From the NCBI GenBank assembly GCA_030624545.1, contig JAUXJX010000051.1:1-9005 (forward strand): DNA of 9,005 nt, given 5' to 3'. Below, in pieces: positions 1-7,560 of this stretch. The position numbers and the translations under genes are program-made. Origin of the DNA: Bacteroidota bacterium (GTDB lineage Bacteria > Zhuqueibacterota > JdFR-76 > DREG01). The notes beneath the pieces were generated by a model, which had not been told where the DNA came from, did no database searches, and saw only the letters and a program-made list of their open reading frames with translations. How positions within the stretch are numbered: position 1 is the first letter of the stretch; every line of letters starts with the position of its first letter.

Positions 1-1
1 C

Positions 2-1735
2 ATGGTGATAGTAGAGATTGTGAACTTTAACCGAATCTCAATTTGGCCGAACCATGTGCTAATAGTCGGCATCTCGATTGGAACTTATATCTTGACTCAG
101 ATCAACGTACTTGTGTTTGGCCGAGGAGCACTTTTGAAAAACCTCCTACTGGGATGGCTTAATCTGGCGAAACGCAAAGCCATAATCACAGCCTTTTGTG
201 CAGCCTTTATTCTTTCAATAATAGAAGTTGTCATATTGCCGATGAATCCTGCCAAGTACCAGAGATTGGGCAAGCCTAACGTAATTTTGATCTCGTTTGA
301 TACTTTAAGTGCAAAACATATGAGAAGTTACGGTTATTCGGAGCAGACCACACCCAATATCGACCGTTTGGCTCAAGATGGTGTTTTGTTCGAAAATCAC
401 TTTTCGGTGGCTAGACTTACCTTGCCATCCCACATGTCTATTCTTACGTCGGTCTATCCGTCCGTCCATAAGGTCATTGATTCATTTACCAGTGTGCTTG
501 ATAACCGGTTTACCACACTTGCTGAGGTTCTAAGGGAAAACGGCTATGAAACCGGTTCTTTCGTGGACGGCAATAGTCAATTGAATATTGGCGCTTTTCA
601 TGGATTCGATAAAGGCTTTGATTTTTACGAGCATTATCCGGAGCGTTATTTAAAGCACGAAAAGATTTATGTGGTTAGGCGAACACTGAATTTTCTCGCT
701 AGATATTTACATCGCAATGGGATCCCGGATATGCACTCAGAGAAGATTTTTTCAAGTGCTACCAGGTGGTTGGATGGGCGACCGAAGGAAGATCCTTTCT
801 TTCTGTTTTTGCATACTTATGATTGCCATTCCGATTTTGGCACCAAACTACCATATGTTTCACCAGAGCCATTTCAAGCGCGCTTTACTTCAGACTATAA
901 TGGCGATTTCACCGGATGTGACAGCAATGGGAATTGTGCCACGGAAAACCTGACAACGATCAACAGAAAAATCAGAAAAGGCAAAAATGAGTCTTCGGAG
1001 TTGCTTTCAGATGAGAACATGAATTATGTTTCCTCTTTGTATGATGGCGGCATCAGTTACAGCGATTATTGGTTTGGCGAATTTGTTGAAAACTTGCAAA
1101 GAAGAGGCTTGTGGGACAATACAATTATTATCGTAACCTCGGATCATGGAGAGGAATTTTTCGAGCACCGCCAACTAAAGCACTATCAACATTATGATGA
1201 AGTGCTTCAAGTCCCTTTGGTGATACGTTATCCTGTAAGGCTAAAGTCAGGTGCAACGGTTAAAAGCTTGACTCGATCCATTGACTTGCTTCCGACAATT
1301 CTGGACCTCGCCGAGATTCAACATGAAAGCAGTCAATTCCAAGGAGTCTCCTTGATGCCTTATGTGAACAATGATTCAAATGTTGAAGAATTAATTCTTT
1401 TCGGCGGTCAAGAGGAGCGCTGGGATACTGACACTCAAGTTATGAGGTCTCTAGATTACAAGTACATCAAGAATGGCAAGAATCGTGGGGGATACCCACT
1501 CAAATCAGGTGAGCCAGAAGAATTATATGATCTCCGAAAAGACCCTGGCGAAAAAGAGAATATCATTGGTACAGAAATTTCCATTTTTCAAAGAATGAAT
1601 AATGACATGACACGGTGGGCAGATGGCTGCAGAGCGCTACGCAGTGAAATTGTCCCCACTGAGCTTGCCGAAGGCAAAAAACGAATAGACCAGAAGTCCG
1701 TCGAGACTTTAAAGTCTCTTGGCTATATTAGATAG
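2..1735 (+). CDS. Membrane-anchored sulfatase-fold hydrolase/transferase, probably 5'-truncated by the window edge
   Basis: The C-terminal ~490 residues have the alkaline-phosphatase/sulfatase fold. A metal-ligand strand carries D100 (ISFDTL), followed by the signature TPNIDRLAQDGVLF. The nucleophile loop is T140-L-P-S-H, and the second metal motif is S380-D-H-G-E, followed by K393-H394 and VPLVIRYP. True sulfatases have C/S-x-P-S-R, whose Cys or Ser becomes formylglycine. Here the position is Thr, so that modification is impossible, and the arrangement resembles LtaS-like phosphoglycerol transferases or phosphodiesterases with a Thr nucleophile. Two hydrophobic segments (residues ~18-39 and ~60-79) precede the domain, which should therefore lie outside the inner membrane. 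The ATG at position 2 has no visible ribosome site and the frame is open to the edge, so more N-terminal helices probably lie upstream. The protein ends in LKSLGYIR, a tail echoed by the gene at 6429. Substrate unknown; the fold is secure, the activity is not. Confidence 0.85.
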   Translation: MVIVEIVNFNRISIWPNHVLIVGISIGTYILTQINVLVFGRGALLKNLLLGWLNLAKRKAIITAFCAAFILSIIEVVILPMNPAKYQRLGKPNVILISFDTLSAKHMRSYGYSEQTTPNIDRLAQDGVLFENHFSVARLTLPSHMSILTSVYPSVHKVIDSFTSVLDNRFTTLAEVLRENGYETGSFVDGNSQLNIGAFHGFDKGFDFYEHYPERYLKHEKIYVVRRTLNFLARYLHRNGIPDMHSEKIFSSATRWLDGRPKEDPFFLFLHTYDCHSDFGTKLPYVSPEPFQARFTSDYNGDFTGCDSNGNCATENLTTINRKIRKGKNESSELLSDENMNYVSSLYDGGISYSDYWFGEFVENLQRRGLWDNTIIIVTSDHGEEFFEHRQLKHYQHYDEVLQVPLVIRYPVRLKSGATVKSLTRSIDLLPTILDLAEIQHESSQFQGVSLMPYVNNDSNVEELILFGGQEERWDTDTQVMRSLDYKYIKNGKNRGGYPLKSGEPEELYDLRKDPGEKENIIGTEISIFQRMNNDMTRWADGCRALRSEIVPTELAEGKKRIDQKSVETLKSLGYIR

Positions 1736-2255
1736 GATTTTTCTGCTTTTTATCCCGCATTAAGACCACCCTTCTTTGGGGCAGCTACATATCTGTAGGC
1801 GATCTTAGTTTTGTGGCTTGGATTTGAATAGCCCCTGCCAACCTTTTATTTAAATTCCATAAACTAACTCTGTGAGTAAGCGTTGTTCATTAATGGATCA
1901 AATAGTGCTGTGGCATTGAAGGAATGTGTCCTCTTTCCAAACACAGTTTCAATATGATATGGTTTTCTTAAGGAAAAGAGCTTCCTCGCCGATAATAGTT
2001 TTGATGCAACTGATCTCAAGAACGCGGCAAAACGATTGACAACATGATTGTAATCACTTGGTATAGGTTTTGCATCTGAAACGGAGTCGTTGGGCGAGCT
2101 CTACAAAATAAATATTACTGAATTTGAGTGTTGGGACTGGACACCGCCTTTTAGCAAAGGAATGTTGTTGGTATCGAAACTCACTTTAAAAATCTCCCGA
2201 TACATGATGCTTAATGTATTAGTGAAGCCAAATGCTTGAATAAAAAAAAGTGACC
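1736..2255. other. Intergenic region, no convincing gene; possible decayed reading frame
   Basis: About 520 bases separate the sulfatase-like gene from the operon. I see no T-tailed hairpin after 1735, only weak stems such as CTACA/TGTAG at 1785-1798 and AGGAA/TTCCT at 1971-1986. A TTGACA at 2036-2041 is followed by TATAGG at 2062, but the 20-base spacer is too long for a good sigma-70 promoter. A small dyad, TGATT-GT-AATCA, sits between them at 2045-2056. One + frame (1880-2240) reads as protein-like but is broken by TGA at 1955, TGA at 2048 and TAA at 2051. The operon promoter presumably lies here, but I cannot place it. Confidence 0.5.
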
Positions 2256-4427
2256 ATGATGAAACGAATCCTTTTGATATTGCTGCTCTTTTTTTTGGTG
2301 ATCGATACACAACCCGCACTTGCTTACATCGGGCCCGGTGCCGGATTTGCCTTTTTGACCTCATTTCTAATGTTGTTTGCCAGCTTTTTTATGGCTTTTT
2401 TCACATTTCTTACCTGGCCGGCCCGGGTGTTGGTGCGGTTTTTTAAGCGGAGAAAAGCGCTTGCGAATGCTAAAGCAGAACGTGTTGTGATTCTGGGACT
2501 CGACGGGTTGGAGCCGACAATCACGGAGCGCATGCTGCAAGAAGGTAAGTTGCCGAATTTGCAAAAACTCAAAGAGCAAGGATCTTATTCCAAATTGCAA
2601 ACCACATATCCGGCTCTCTCTCCCGTAGCTTGGTCTGCTTTTTCTACCGGCGTGGGTCCCGGCAAACACAATATTTTTGATTTTCTTTCTCGCGATCGCC
2701 ATTCATATTTGCCGGAATTGTCCTCGTCAAAGGTAGGAACTGCAAACAGAAAATTATCAATAGGTCCATTTGAGATTCCACTGGGAAAACCTGTTGTGCG
2801 CTTTCTGCGAAAAAGCAAGAGTTTCTGGAAAATACTAGGGGATAACGGCATATTCAGCCATGTGTTGCGTGTCCCCATAACGTTTCCGCCGGAGAAATTT
2901 AATGGCGCAATGCTTTCAGCAATGTGCGCGCCGGACCTCTGGGGTACCCAGGGAACGTTCTCCCTTTTCACAACAGACGAGTCGGTCAATCCTGTCAAAG
3001 AAGGAGGCGATACCTCCATTGTAACTCGAGACGGAGATCGAATCGAGGGATTTATTAAGGGACCTGAGAATTCGATTCGGAAGAAAAGGGAGCAGATGAG
3101 ACTGCCATTTGTCGTGCAAATCTTGAGCGACGAAGAGGCTGTAATAGTCATAGACAAAAAGAAGATTCCTCTTAAGAAGAATACCTATACGGATTGGATC
3201 GAACTCAAATTCAAGGCCGGTTTAGGGATTAAGGTGCAGGGAATAGCAAAATTCTATCTGATTGAGACTCGACCCCATTTCCGTCTATATATGACGCCAA
3301 TCAATATCGATCCCGAGAAGCCTGCGCTGCCAATCTCCTATCCTTATTCCTATTCAATTTATCTATCCAAACTTTTCGGCAAGTATGCAACACTTGGTCT
3401 TGCCGAGGATACTTGGTCACTGAATGAGGGCGTCCTAAGCGATGCTGCGTTTTTGGAGCAAGCCTATTCAATTCATGAAGAACGCGAAAAGCAATTCTTT
3501 CATGCCTTAGATAAGACTAAGAAGGGCTTGTGTGCGGTTGTAATCGATGCGACGGATCGCATTCAGCACATGTTTTTCCGGACACTTGAAGAGGATCATC
3601 CCGCAAACCGAGGGAAAGAGACGCAAGAATATAAAGATGTCATTGAAGATTTGTACCTTCGTATGGACGATCTGGTTGGCCGCACCTTCGAGAAAATAGG
3701 CAAGGACGATGCTTTCTTCGTTCTTTCAGACCACGGTTTCAAATCCTTTAGGCGCGGCATTAATCTTAACGTTTGGCTTAAAGACAATGATTACCTGGTT
3801 TTGAAAGAGGGCGTAAAGGAAACGGGAGAGTTTTTTCAGGGTGTCGATTGGCAAAAGACGAAAGCCTATGCCTTTGGCTTGGCCGGCGTCTATTTCAATG
3901 TTAAGGGCCGCGAGAAACATGGCGTTGTTGAGCCGGGTGAAGAATATCAGGAATTAAAAGCGGAGCTTATCGAGAAGCTTTCAGGTTTGAAGGATCCCAA
4001 AACCGGTGAAGTCGCTATCACGGAAATGTTCGACAACAGAAAGATCTACAATGGCCCTTATGCCGACAGCGGTCCTGATTTGATTAGCGGCTATAATATC
4101 GGCTATCGTATTTCGTGGAATGGCGCCACCGGTGTGGTTAACGACATAGTTTTTGAAGACAATGTCAAGGCGTGGAGTGGTGACCACTGCATAGATCCAC
4201 GGCTTGTTCCCGGTGTGATTTTCAGCAACAGAAAAATCACGTCATCAAATCCGGCCCTTATGGATATGGCACCAACCGTTCTTGATCTATTTGGCGTAAA
4301 GAAACCGGCTTACATGGAGAGCCGGTCAATATTTGATGCAGACATTGATGAAACCGAGAGGGACCATGATTTTTCAGCAAAAACCGAAGATGTTAAAGAG
4401 AAAACGGCGGTACCAGTCAATGAGTAA
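2256..4427 (+). CDS. AP-superfamily phosphohydrolase (COG3379 / type I phosphodiesterase-like), N-terminally membrane-anchored
   Basis: This is a 723-residue alkaline-phosphatase-superfamily hydrolase, probably of phosphomono- or phosphodiesters. The binuclear-metal set matches nucleotide pyrophosphatase/phosphodiesterases: D83 (GLDG), putative nucleophile S122 (ALSPVAW; Thr in NPPs), D434 and H438 (ATDRIQH), D492-H493 (LSDHGF) and H644 (WSGDHC). Residues ~150-425 hold a large insertion with the block RLYMTPINIDP near 343-353. The N-terminus has a hydrophobic segment ending ALA-YIGPGAG, then a second long hydrophobic stretch (~28-55), then a basic run RFFKRRK. By the positive-inside rule the catalytic domain would be cytoplasmic. 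The tail after ~690 is charged and unlike the paralogue. Starts at GTG 2250, ATG 2256 and ATG 2259 are all possible; none has a good Shine-Dalgarno, only AAGTGA at 2248-2253. I chose 2256. It is the first gene of the operon and overlaps the next by 8 bp. Substrate not determinable. Confidence 0.87.
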   Translation: MMKRILLILLLFFLVIDTQPALAYIGPGAGFAFLTSFLMLFASFFMAFFTFLTWPARVLVRFFKRRKALANAKAERVVILGLDGLEPTITERMLQEGKLPNLQKLKEQGSYSKLQTTYPALSPVAWSAFSTGVGPGKHNIFDFLSRDRHSYLPELSSSKVGTANRKLSIGPFEIPLGKPVVRFLRKSKSFWKILGDNGIFSHVLRVPITFPPEKFNGAMLSAMCAPDLWGTQGTFSLFTTDESVNPVKEGGDTSIVTRDGDRIEGFIKGPENSIRKKREQMRLPFVVQILSDEEAVIVIDKKKIPLKKNTYTDWIELKFKAGLGIKVQGIAKFYLIETRPHFRLYMTPINIDPEKPALPISYPYSYSIYLSKLFGKYATLGLAEDTWSLNEGVLSDAAFLEQAYSIHEEREKQFFHALDKTKKGLCAVVIDATDRIQHMFFRTLEEDHPANRGKETQEYKDVIEDLYLRMDDLVGRTFEKIGKDDAFFVLSDHGFKSFRRGINLNVWLKDNDYLVLKEGVKETGEFFQGVDWQKTKAYAFGLAGVYFNVKGREKHGVVEPGEEYQELKAELIEKLSGLKDPKTGEVAITEMFDNRKIYNGPYADSGPDLISGYNIGYRISWNGATGVVNDIVFEDNVKAWSGDHCIDPRLVPGVIFSNRKITSSNPALMDMAPTVLDLFGVKKPAYMESRSIFDADIDETERDHDFSAKTEDVKEKTAVPVNE

Positions 4428-6399
4428 TCATAGATCGCAAGTTGAAATTCTGACAATAATTAGCCTATCGGCCATTATCGCTTCTCTGCTTTTTCTCAAT
4501 TGCAACAGAGGACAAGCTCTTTCGACCAGCAAAAAAGTAATTGTTCTGGGATTCGATGGAGTCGATCCACAGCTTCTTTCAAAATATATGGCAGAAGGAA
4601 GACTGCCAAATTTTTCCAAATTAGCCAAAGATGGTGATTATCAACCACTAGGGACCAGCGTTCCTCCTCAAAGTCCGGTAGCATGGTCCAATTTTATTAC
4701 CGGAATGAATCCTGGTGGACATGGTATTTTTGATTTCATTCATCGTGATCCAAGATTGATGATACCCATGTCATCGACCACCAAAACCGAGGGATCCAAA
4801 AATACAATAAAGATCGGTAAATACACCATTCCCCTTTCAGGAGGCACGGTTAAGAATCTACGTGATGGGAAGACGTTTTGGACCATTCTGGAAGACCATG
4901 ATGTGCCTACCACGATCTTTAAGGTCCCCGCGAATTTTCCACCTGTGGAGTCGGAAGGAAAGTCTATAAGCGGAATGGGAACGCCTGATTTACTTGGATC
5001 GTTTGGGACGTTTTCATTTTATACGGATGACCCGCCAGCCAATCGAGATGACATTTCCGGCGGCATCGTCTATCCCGTTCACTTAATAAACGATGGTTTT
5101 GAATCGAGTCTGGTTGGGCCGAAGAATGCTTTTTTGGCAGAAGAACCCGATGCAACCATTCCTTTCAAGGTTTGGCGTGATCCGGAATATCCGACCGCCA
5201 AAATACAAATACTGGACAAACAAATCTTGCTGAAAGAAAAAGAGTGGAGCGATTGGATTCAGGTCGACTTTGAGTTAATACCGGCCTTACAATCGGTAAC
5301 TGGAATTTGTCGATTCTATCTAAAGGAAGTACGGCCTACATTTAAATTGTATGTCACTCCTATTAATATTGATCCTTCAAACCCTGCTTTGCCCATTTCC
5401 ACGCCGTCAGATTATGCGGAAGAATTACATGATCATTGTGGATATTTTTATACCCAGGGAATGCCGGAGGACACCAAAGCCCTGTCCTGGGGCGTATTTG
5501 ATTACGATGATTTTCATAGCCAGACTCAGAATGTATTGAATGAACGATTGAGACTCTTCGATTATGTCTTCGATGATTTTAAAGAGGGCCTGTTTTTCTT
5601 TTACGTCTCAAGTACAGACCTGAACGCACATATGTTTTATAACATGATTGACCCTGAGCACCCATCGCATGATTCGGAAAAGGCAAAACAATTTGCAGAT
5701 GTGATTCCATCTCTTTATGAAAGTGCCGACGGTATCATAGGAAAAGTACTGGAAAAACTCGACGGGACTACAACGCTTATCGTAATGTCGGATCATGGGT
5801 TTGCTCCTTTCAGGCGGGCGGTACACCTCAATACCTGGCTCAAAGATGAAGGTTATATCACCCTTATTGATGAATCAAAGCAAACTGAAATTGAATTCTT
5901 CCAAAACGTCGATTGGTCTCGTTCAAAGGCTTATGGCGTAGGATTTAATGGTTTATACCTAAATCTGCGTGGGAGGGAAGACAACGGTGTGGTCAATCAG
6001 CGAGAGAAGAAATCCGTCTTAGACGAGATTGCAGCAAAGCTTTTGGCGCTTCGAGATCCGCAAAATGGCGACAAAGTGGTTGATCGGGTGTATCGACGTA
6101 ACGAAATTTACTCCGGAAAGCATATTGAAAATGCTCCGGATCTCGTTGTTGGCTATAATCGTGGTTACCGTGCTTCATGGGAAACAACCATTGGCAACTT
6201 TACGCTGGAATGGATTGAAGACAACATGGATCCATGGAGCGGCGATCATTGTATGGCCGCCGAACTGGTTCCAGGGGTGATCTTGTCTAATAGAACATTG
6301 CGTTCCAAAGATCCCAAACTGTTTGACATGGCGCCGACCATTCTGGCTGAATTTGGGATCGAAAAAGAGAAGAATATGGTTGGACATCCCGTATTTTAA
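4420..6399 (+). CDS. AP-superfamily phosphohydrolase (COG3379-like), exported paralogue of the preceding gene
   Basis: This 659-residue paralogue of the upstream gene keeps the full catalytic set: D46 (GFDG), S85 (PPQSPVAW), D400 and H404 (STDLNAH), D458-H459 (MSDHGF) and H610 (WSGDHC). Motif spacings equal those of the neighbour from the LYVTPINIDP block (310-319) onward, so a tandem duplication is likely. The N-terminus (residues ~8-27) is one hydrophobic segment ending LLFLNC at Cys28. This is either a signal peptide/anchor or an atypical lipobox, since Asn at -1 is unusual. The catalytic domain should therefore be periplasmic or surface-exposed, unlike the upstream copy. The frame is open from 4333, but ATG 4420 is preferred because it gives a clean signal sequence and overlaps the previous stop (ATGAGTAA), consistent with translational coupling; the ribosome site is weak. 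It ends 29 bases before the next gene. Substrate unknown. Confidence 0.87.
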   Translation: MSNHRSQVEILTIISLSAIIASLLFLNCNRGQALSTSKKVIVLGFDGVDPQLLSKYMAEGRLPNFSKLAKDGDYQPLGTSVPPQSPVAWSNFITGMNPGGHGIFDFIHRDPRLMIPMSSTTKTEGSKNTIKIGKYTIPLSGGTVKNLRDGKTFWTILEDHDVPTTIFKVPANFPPVESEGKSISGMGTPDLLGSFGTFSFYTDDPPANRDDISGGIVYPVHLINDGFESSLVGPKNAFLAEEPDATIPFKVWRDPEYPTAKIQILDKQILLKEKEWSDWIQVDFELIPALQSVTGICRFYLKEVRPTFKLYVTPINIDPSNPALPISTPSDYAEELHDHCGYFYTQGMPEDTKALSWGVFDYDDFHSQTQNVLNERLRLFDYVFDDFKEGLFFFYVSSTDLNAHMFYNMIDPEHPSHDSEKAKQFADVIPSLYESADGIIGKVLEKLDGTTTLIVMSDHGFAPFRRAVHLNTWLKDEGYITLIDESKQTEIEFFQNVDWSRSKAYGVGFNGLYLNLRGREDNGVVNQREKKSVLDEIAAKLLALRDPQNGDKVVDRVYRRNEIYSGKHIENAPDLVVGYNRGYRASWETTIGNFTLEWIEDNMDPWSGDHCMAAELVPGVILSNRTLRSKDPKLFDMAPTILAEFGIEKEKNMVGHPVF

Positions 6400-6428
6400 A
6401 TTGACTTTGAATCGGAGAGGAGATTGAA

Positions 6429-6614
6429 ATGAAAAAAATAAAACTGGAAAACGAGCTTTTCGATCGGGTCGAAAAGTTTGCCGAGATTGCCGGTTATTCG
6501 TCGGTTGAGGAATTTGTTACTCATATGTTAGAAAAGGAACTGTCTTCAATCGATGAATCGGAATCGGAAGAGGAAGTAAAAAGGCGCTTACAAGGTCTGG
6601 GATATTTGTCATAA
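6429..6614 (+). CDS. Small ribbon-helix-helix-like protein with acidic linker and LGYLS tail
   Basis: The product has 61 residues. Residues 2-7 (KKIKLE) suit the RHH beta strand, 9-21 helix A and 25-38 helix B, with the turn GYSSVEEFV typical of CopG/Arc-type small proteins. An acidic linker (IDESESEEE, 41-49) leads to a short C-terminal helix ending RRLQGLGYLS. A strong ribosome site, AGGAG at 6418-6422, lies six bases before the ATG, so this is very likely a real gene despite its size. RHH proteins usually dimerise and bind DNA through the strand, so an operon autoregulator is possible. The acidic linker and the tail shared with the sulfatase-like protein at 2-1735 suggest instead, or as well, a protein-protein role. 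It sits 29 bases after the second phosphohydrolase and 71 before the membrane protein. Function not assigned. Confidence 0.8.
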   Translation: MKKIKLENELFDRVEKFAEIAGYSSVEEFVTHMLEKELSSIDESESEEEVKRRLQGLGYLS

Positions 6615-6685
6615 CAACAGGGTTATGATTAGGCTGAAGTCGTCAACTTAATAGTCCTTTAAGAAGCCCGGAATGTGGAAATAAG

Positions 6686-7510
6686 ATGGATATTATTAAT
6701 TCAATACTGAATCCTTTTTTCAAAATATTATTTTACCCATTTGCGAACATGTCTCCCGTCTGGGGTATGCTGGTCATTTCTTTTCTGGCGGGCATAACAA
6801 TGCTGTTTATTTTCAAAGCGACTTCTGACCAAGCCGGAATTAAGAAGGCCAAGAATCTCTTCAAGGCTCATTTTCTTGCGATACGACTCTATCGAGACGA
6901 TCTAACTTTAATGATGGAGACCATGAAGAATATAGTTCTTGGCAACCTTGGCTATATGAAGAAATCATTGCGTCCTATGCTTTTCCTTATTGTGCCTGTT
7001 GCAATCATCATAATTCAACTTGGAACAAGATATGAGTACCGTCCACTACGGGTAGGAGAAACAACAGTTGTTTCCCTGACTCTTGACAAACATGAGCCAG
7101 GCAGTCTAAATGATGTTGTATTGGAGCTGCCCGATGGGTTAAGCCTGGACATCCCTCCCGTTCGGATTGATCAATTGCGAGAGATTAACTGGCGTATCAA
7201 GATAGAAAGATCCGGTGTCTTCGATATTGTATTTAGGTCTGACAATAAGACTGTGAAAAAGCGACTTCAGGTTGTGGATTCGCTGAGCCCTCTTGCGAGT
7301 CGAATCGCGCGCGATGATTTCCAAACCGCTTTGTTGAATCCAGGAGAATCAAGTTTGCAGAATTCGTCTTTCGCCTCGATGGTATCGATCTCATACCCCA
7401 AAAGGGAATTTCAGTTCCTGGGAATCAGTATTCATTGGCTGGTTGCATTCTTCGTTTTTAGTTTGATTGCCGCCTTTGCATGCAAAGGCTTCCTTGGCGT
7501 AGAGGTATAA
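6686..7510 (+). CDS. Three-TM membrane protein resembling the Oxa1/YidC/EMC3 superfamily, with a periplasmic beta domain
   Basis: The 274-residue protein has an amphipathic N-terminus (INSILNPFFKILFYPF), TM1 at ~25-44, then a basic, mostly helical cytoplasmic segment (~48-94, with KKAKNLFKAHFLAIRLYRDD). TM2 is at ~95-113. A ~130-residue beta-rich, Ig-like periplasmic region follows (VGETTVVSLTL, VVLELPDGLSLDIPPV, WRIKIERSGVFDIVF), and a last TM sits near 246-266. TM, cytoplasmic helical hairpin, TM is the core layout of the Oxa1 superfamily (YidC, EMC3, TMCO1, archaeal DUF106), which inserts membrane proteins. The match is by architecture and general look, not by a diagnostic residue. The ATG at 6686 has only a weak GGAA at 6677-6680. 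Its place between phosphohydrolases and a sulfotransferase-like gene suggests it assembles or anchors an envelope-modifying complex. It could also be a plain scaffold. Confidence 0.75.
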   Translation: MDIINSILNPFFKILFYPFANMSPVWGMLVISFLAGITMLFIFKATSDQAGIKKAKNLFKAHFLAIRLYRDDLTLMMETMKNIVLGNLGYMKKSLRPMLFLIVPVAIIIIQLGTRYEYRPLRVGETTVVSLTLDKHEPGSLNDVVLELPDGLSLDIPPVRIDQLREINWRIKIERSGVFDIVFRSDNKTVKKRLQVVDSLSPLASRIARDDFQTALLNPGESSLQNSSFASMVSISYPKREFQFLGISIHWLVAFFVFSLIAAFACKGFLGVEV

Positions 7511-7560
7511 TATTAGATGAATTATTATTGGCTGTTTATGTTAAGAATTAAGGAGTAGAA

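Noticed and set aside
2036..2067. TTGACA ... TATAGG as a sigma-70 promoter, with the TGATT-GT-AATCA dyad as operator
   Set aside because: The spacer is 20 bases and the dyad has only five-base arms; both are expected by chance in 500 bases of AT-rich DNA.
2367..2702. 111-codon open frame on the - strand
   Set aside because: Antisense to the N-terminal part of the same phosphohydrolase, with a biased basic composition and no recognisable domain.
2585..3157. 190-codon open frame on the - strand
   Set aside because: It lies entirely antisense inside the well-supported phosphohydrolase gene, resembles no family, and is a shadow of that gene's codon pattern.
4333..4419. N-terminal extension of the second phosphohydrolase
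   Set aside because: It overlaps the end of the upstream gene and encodes a low-complexity basic stretch before the clear signal sequence; the ATG at 4420 fits better.
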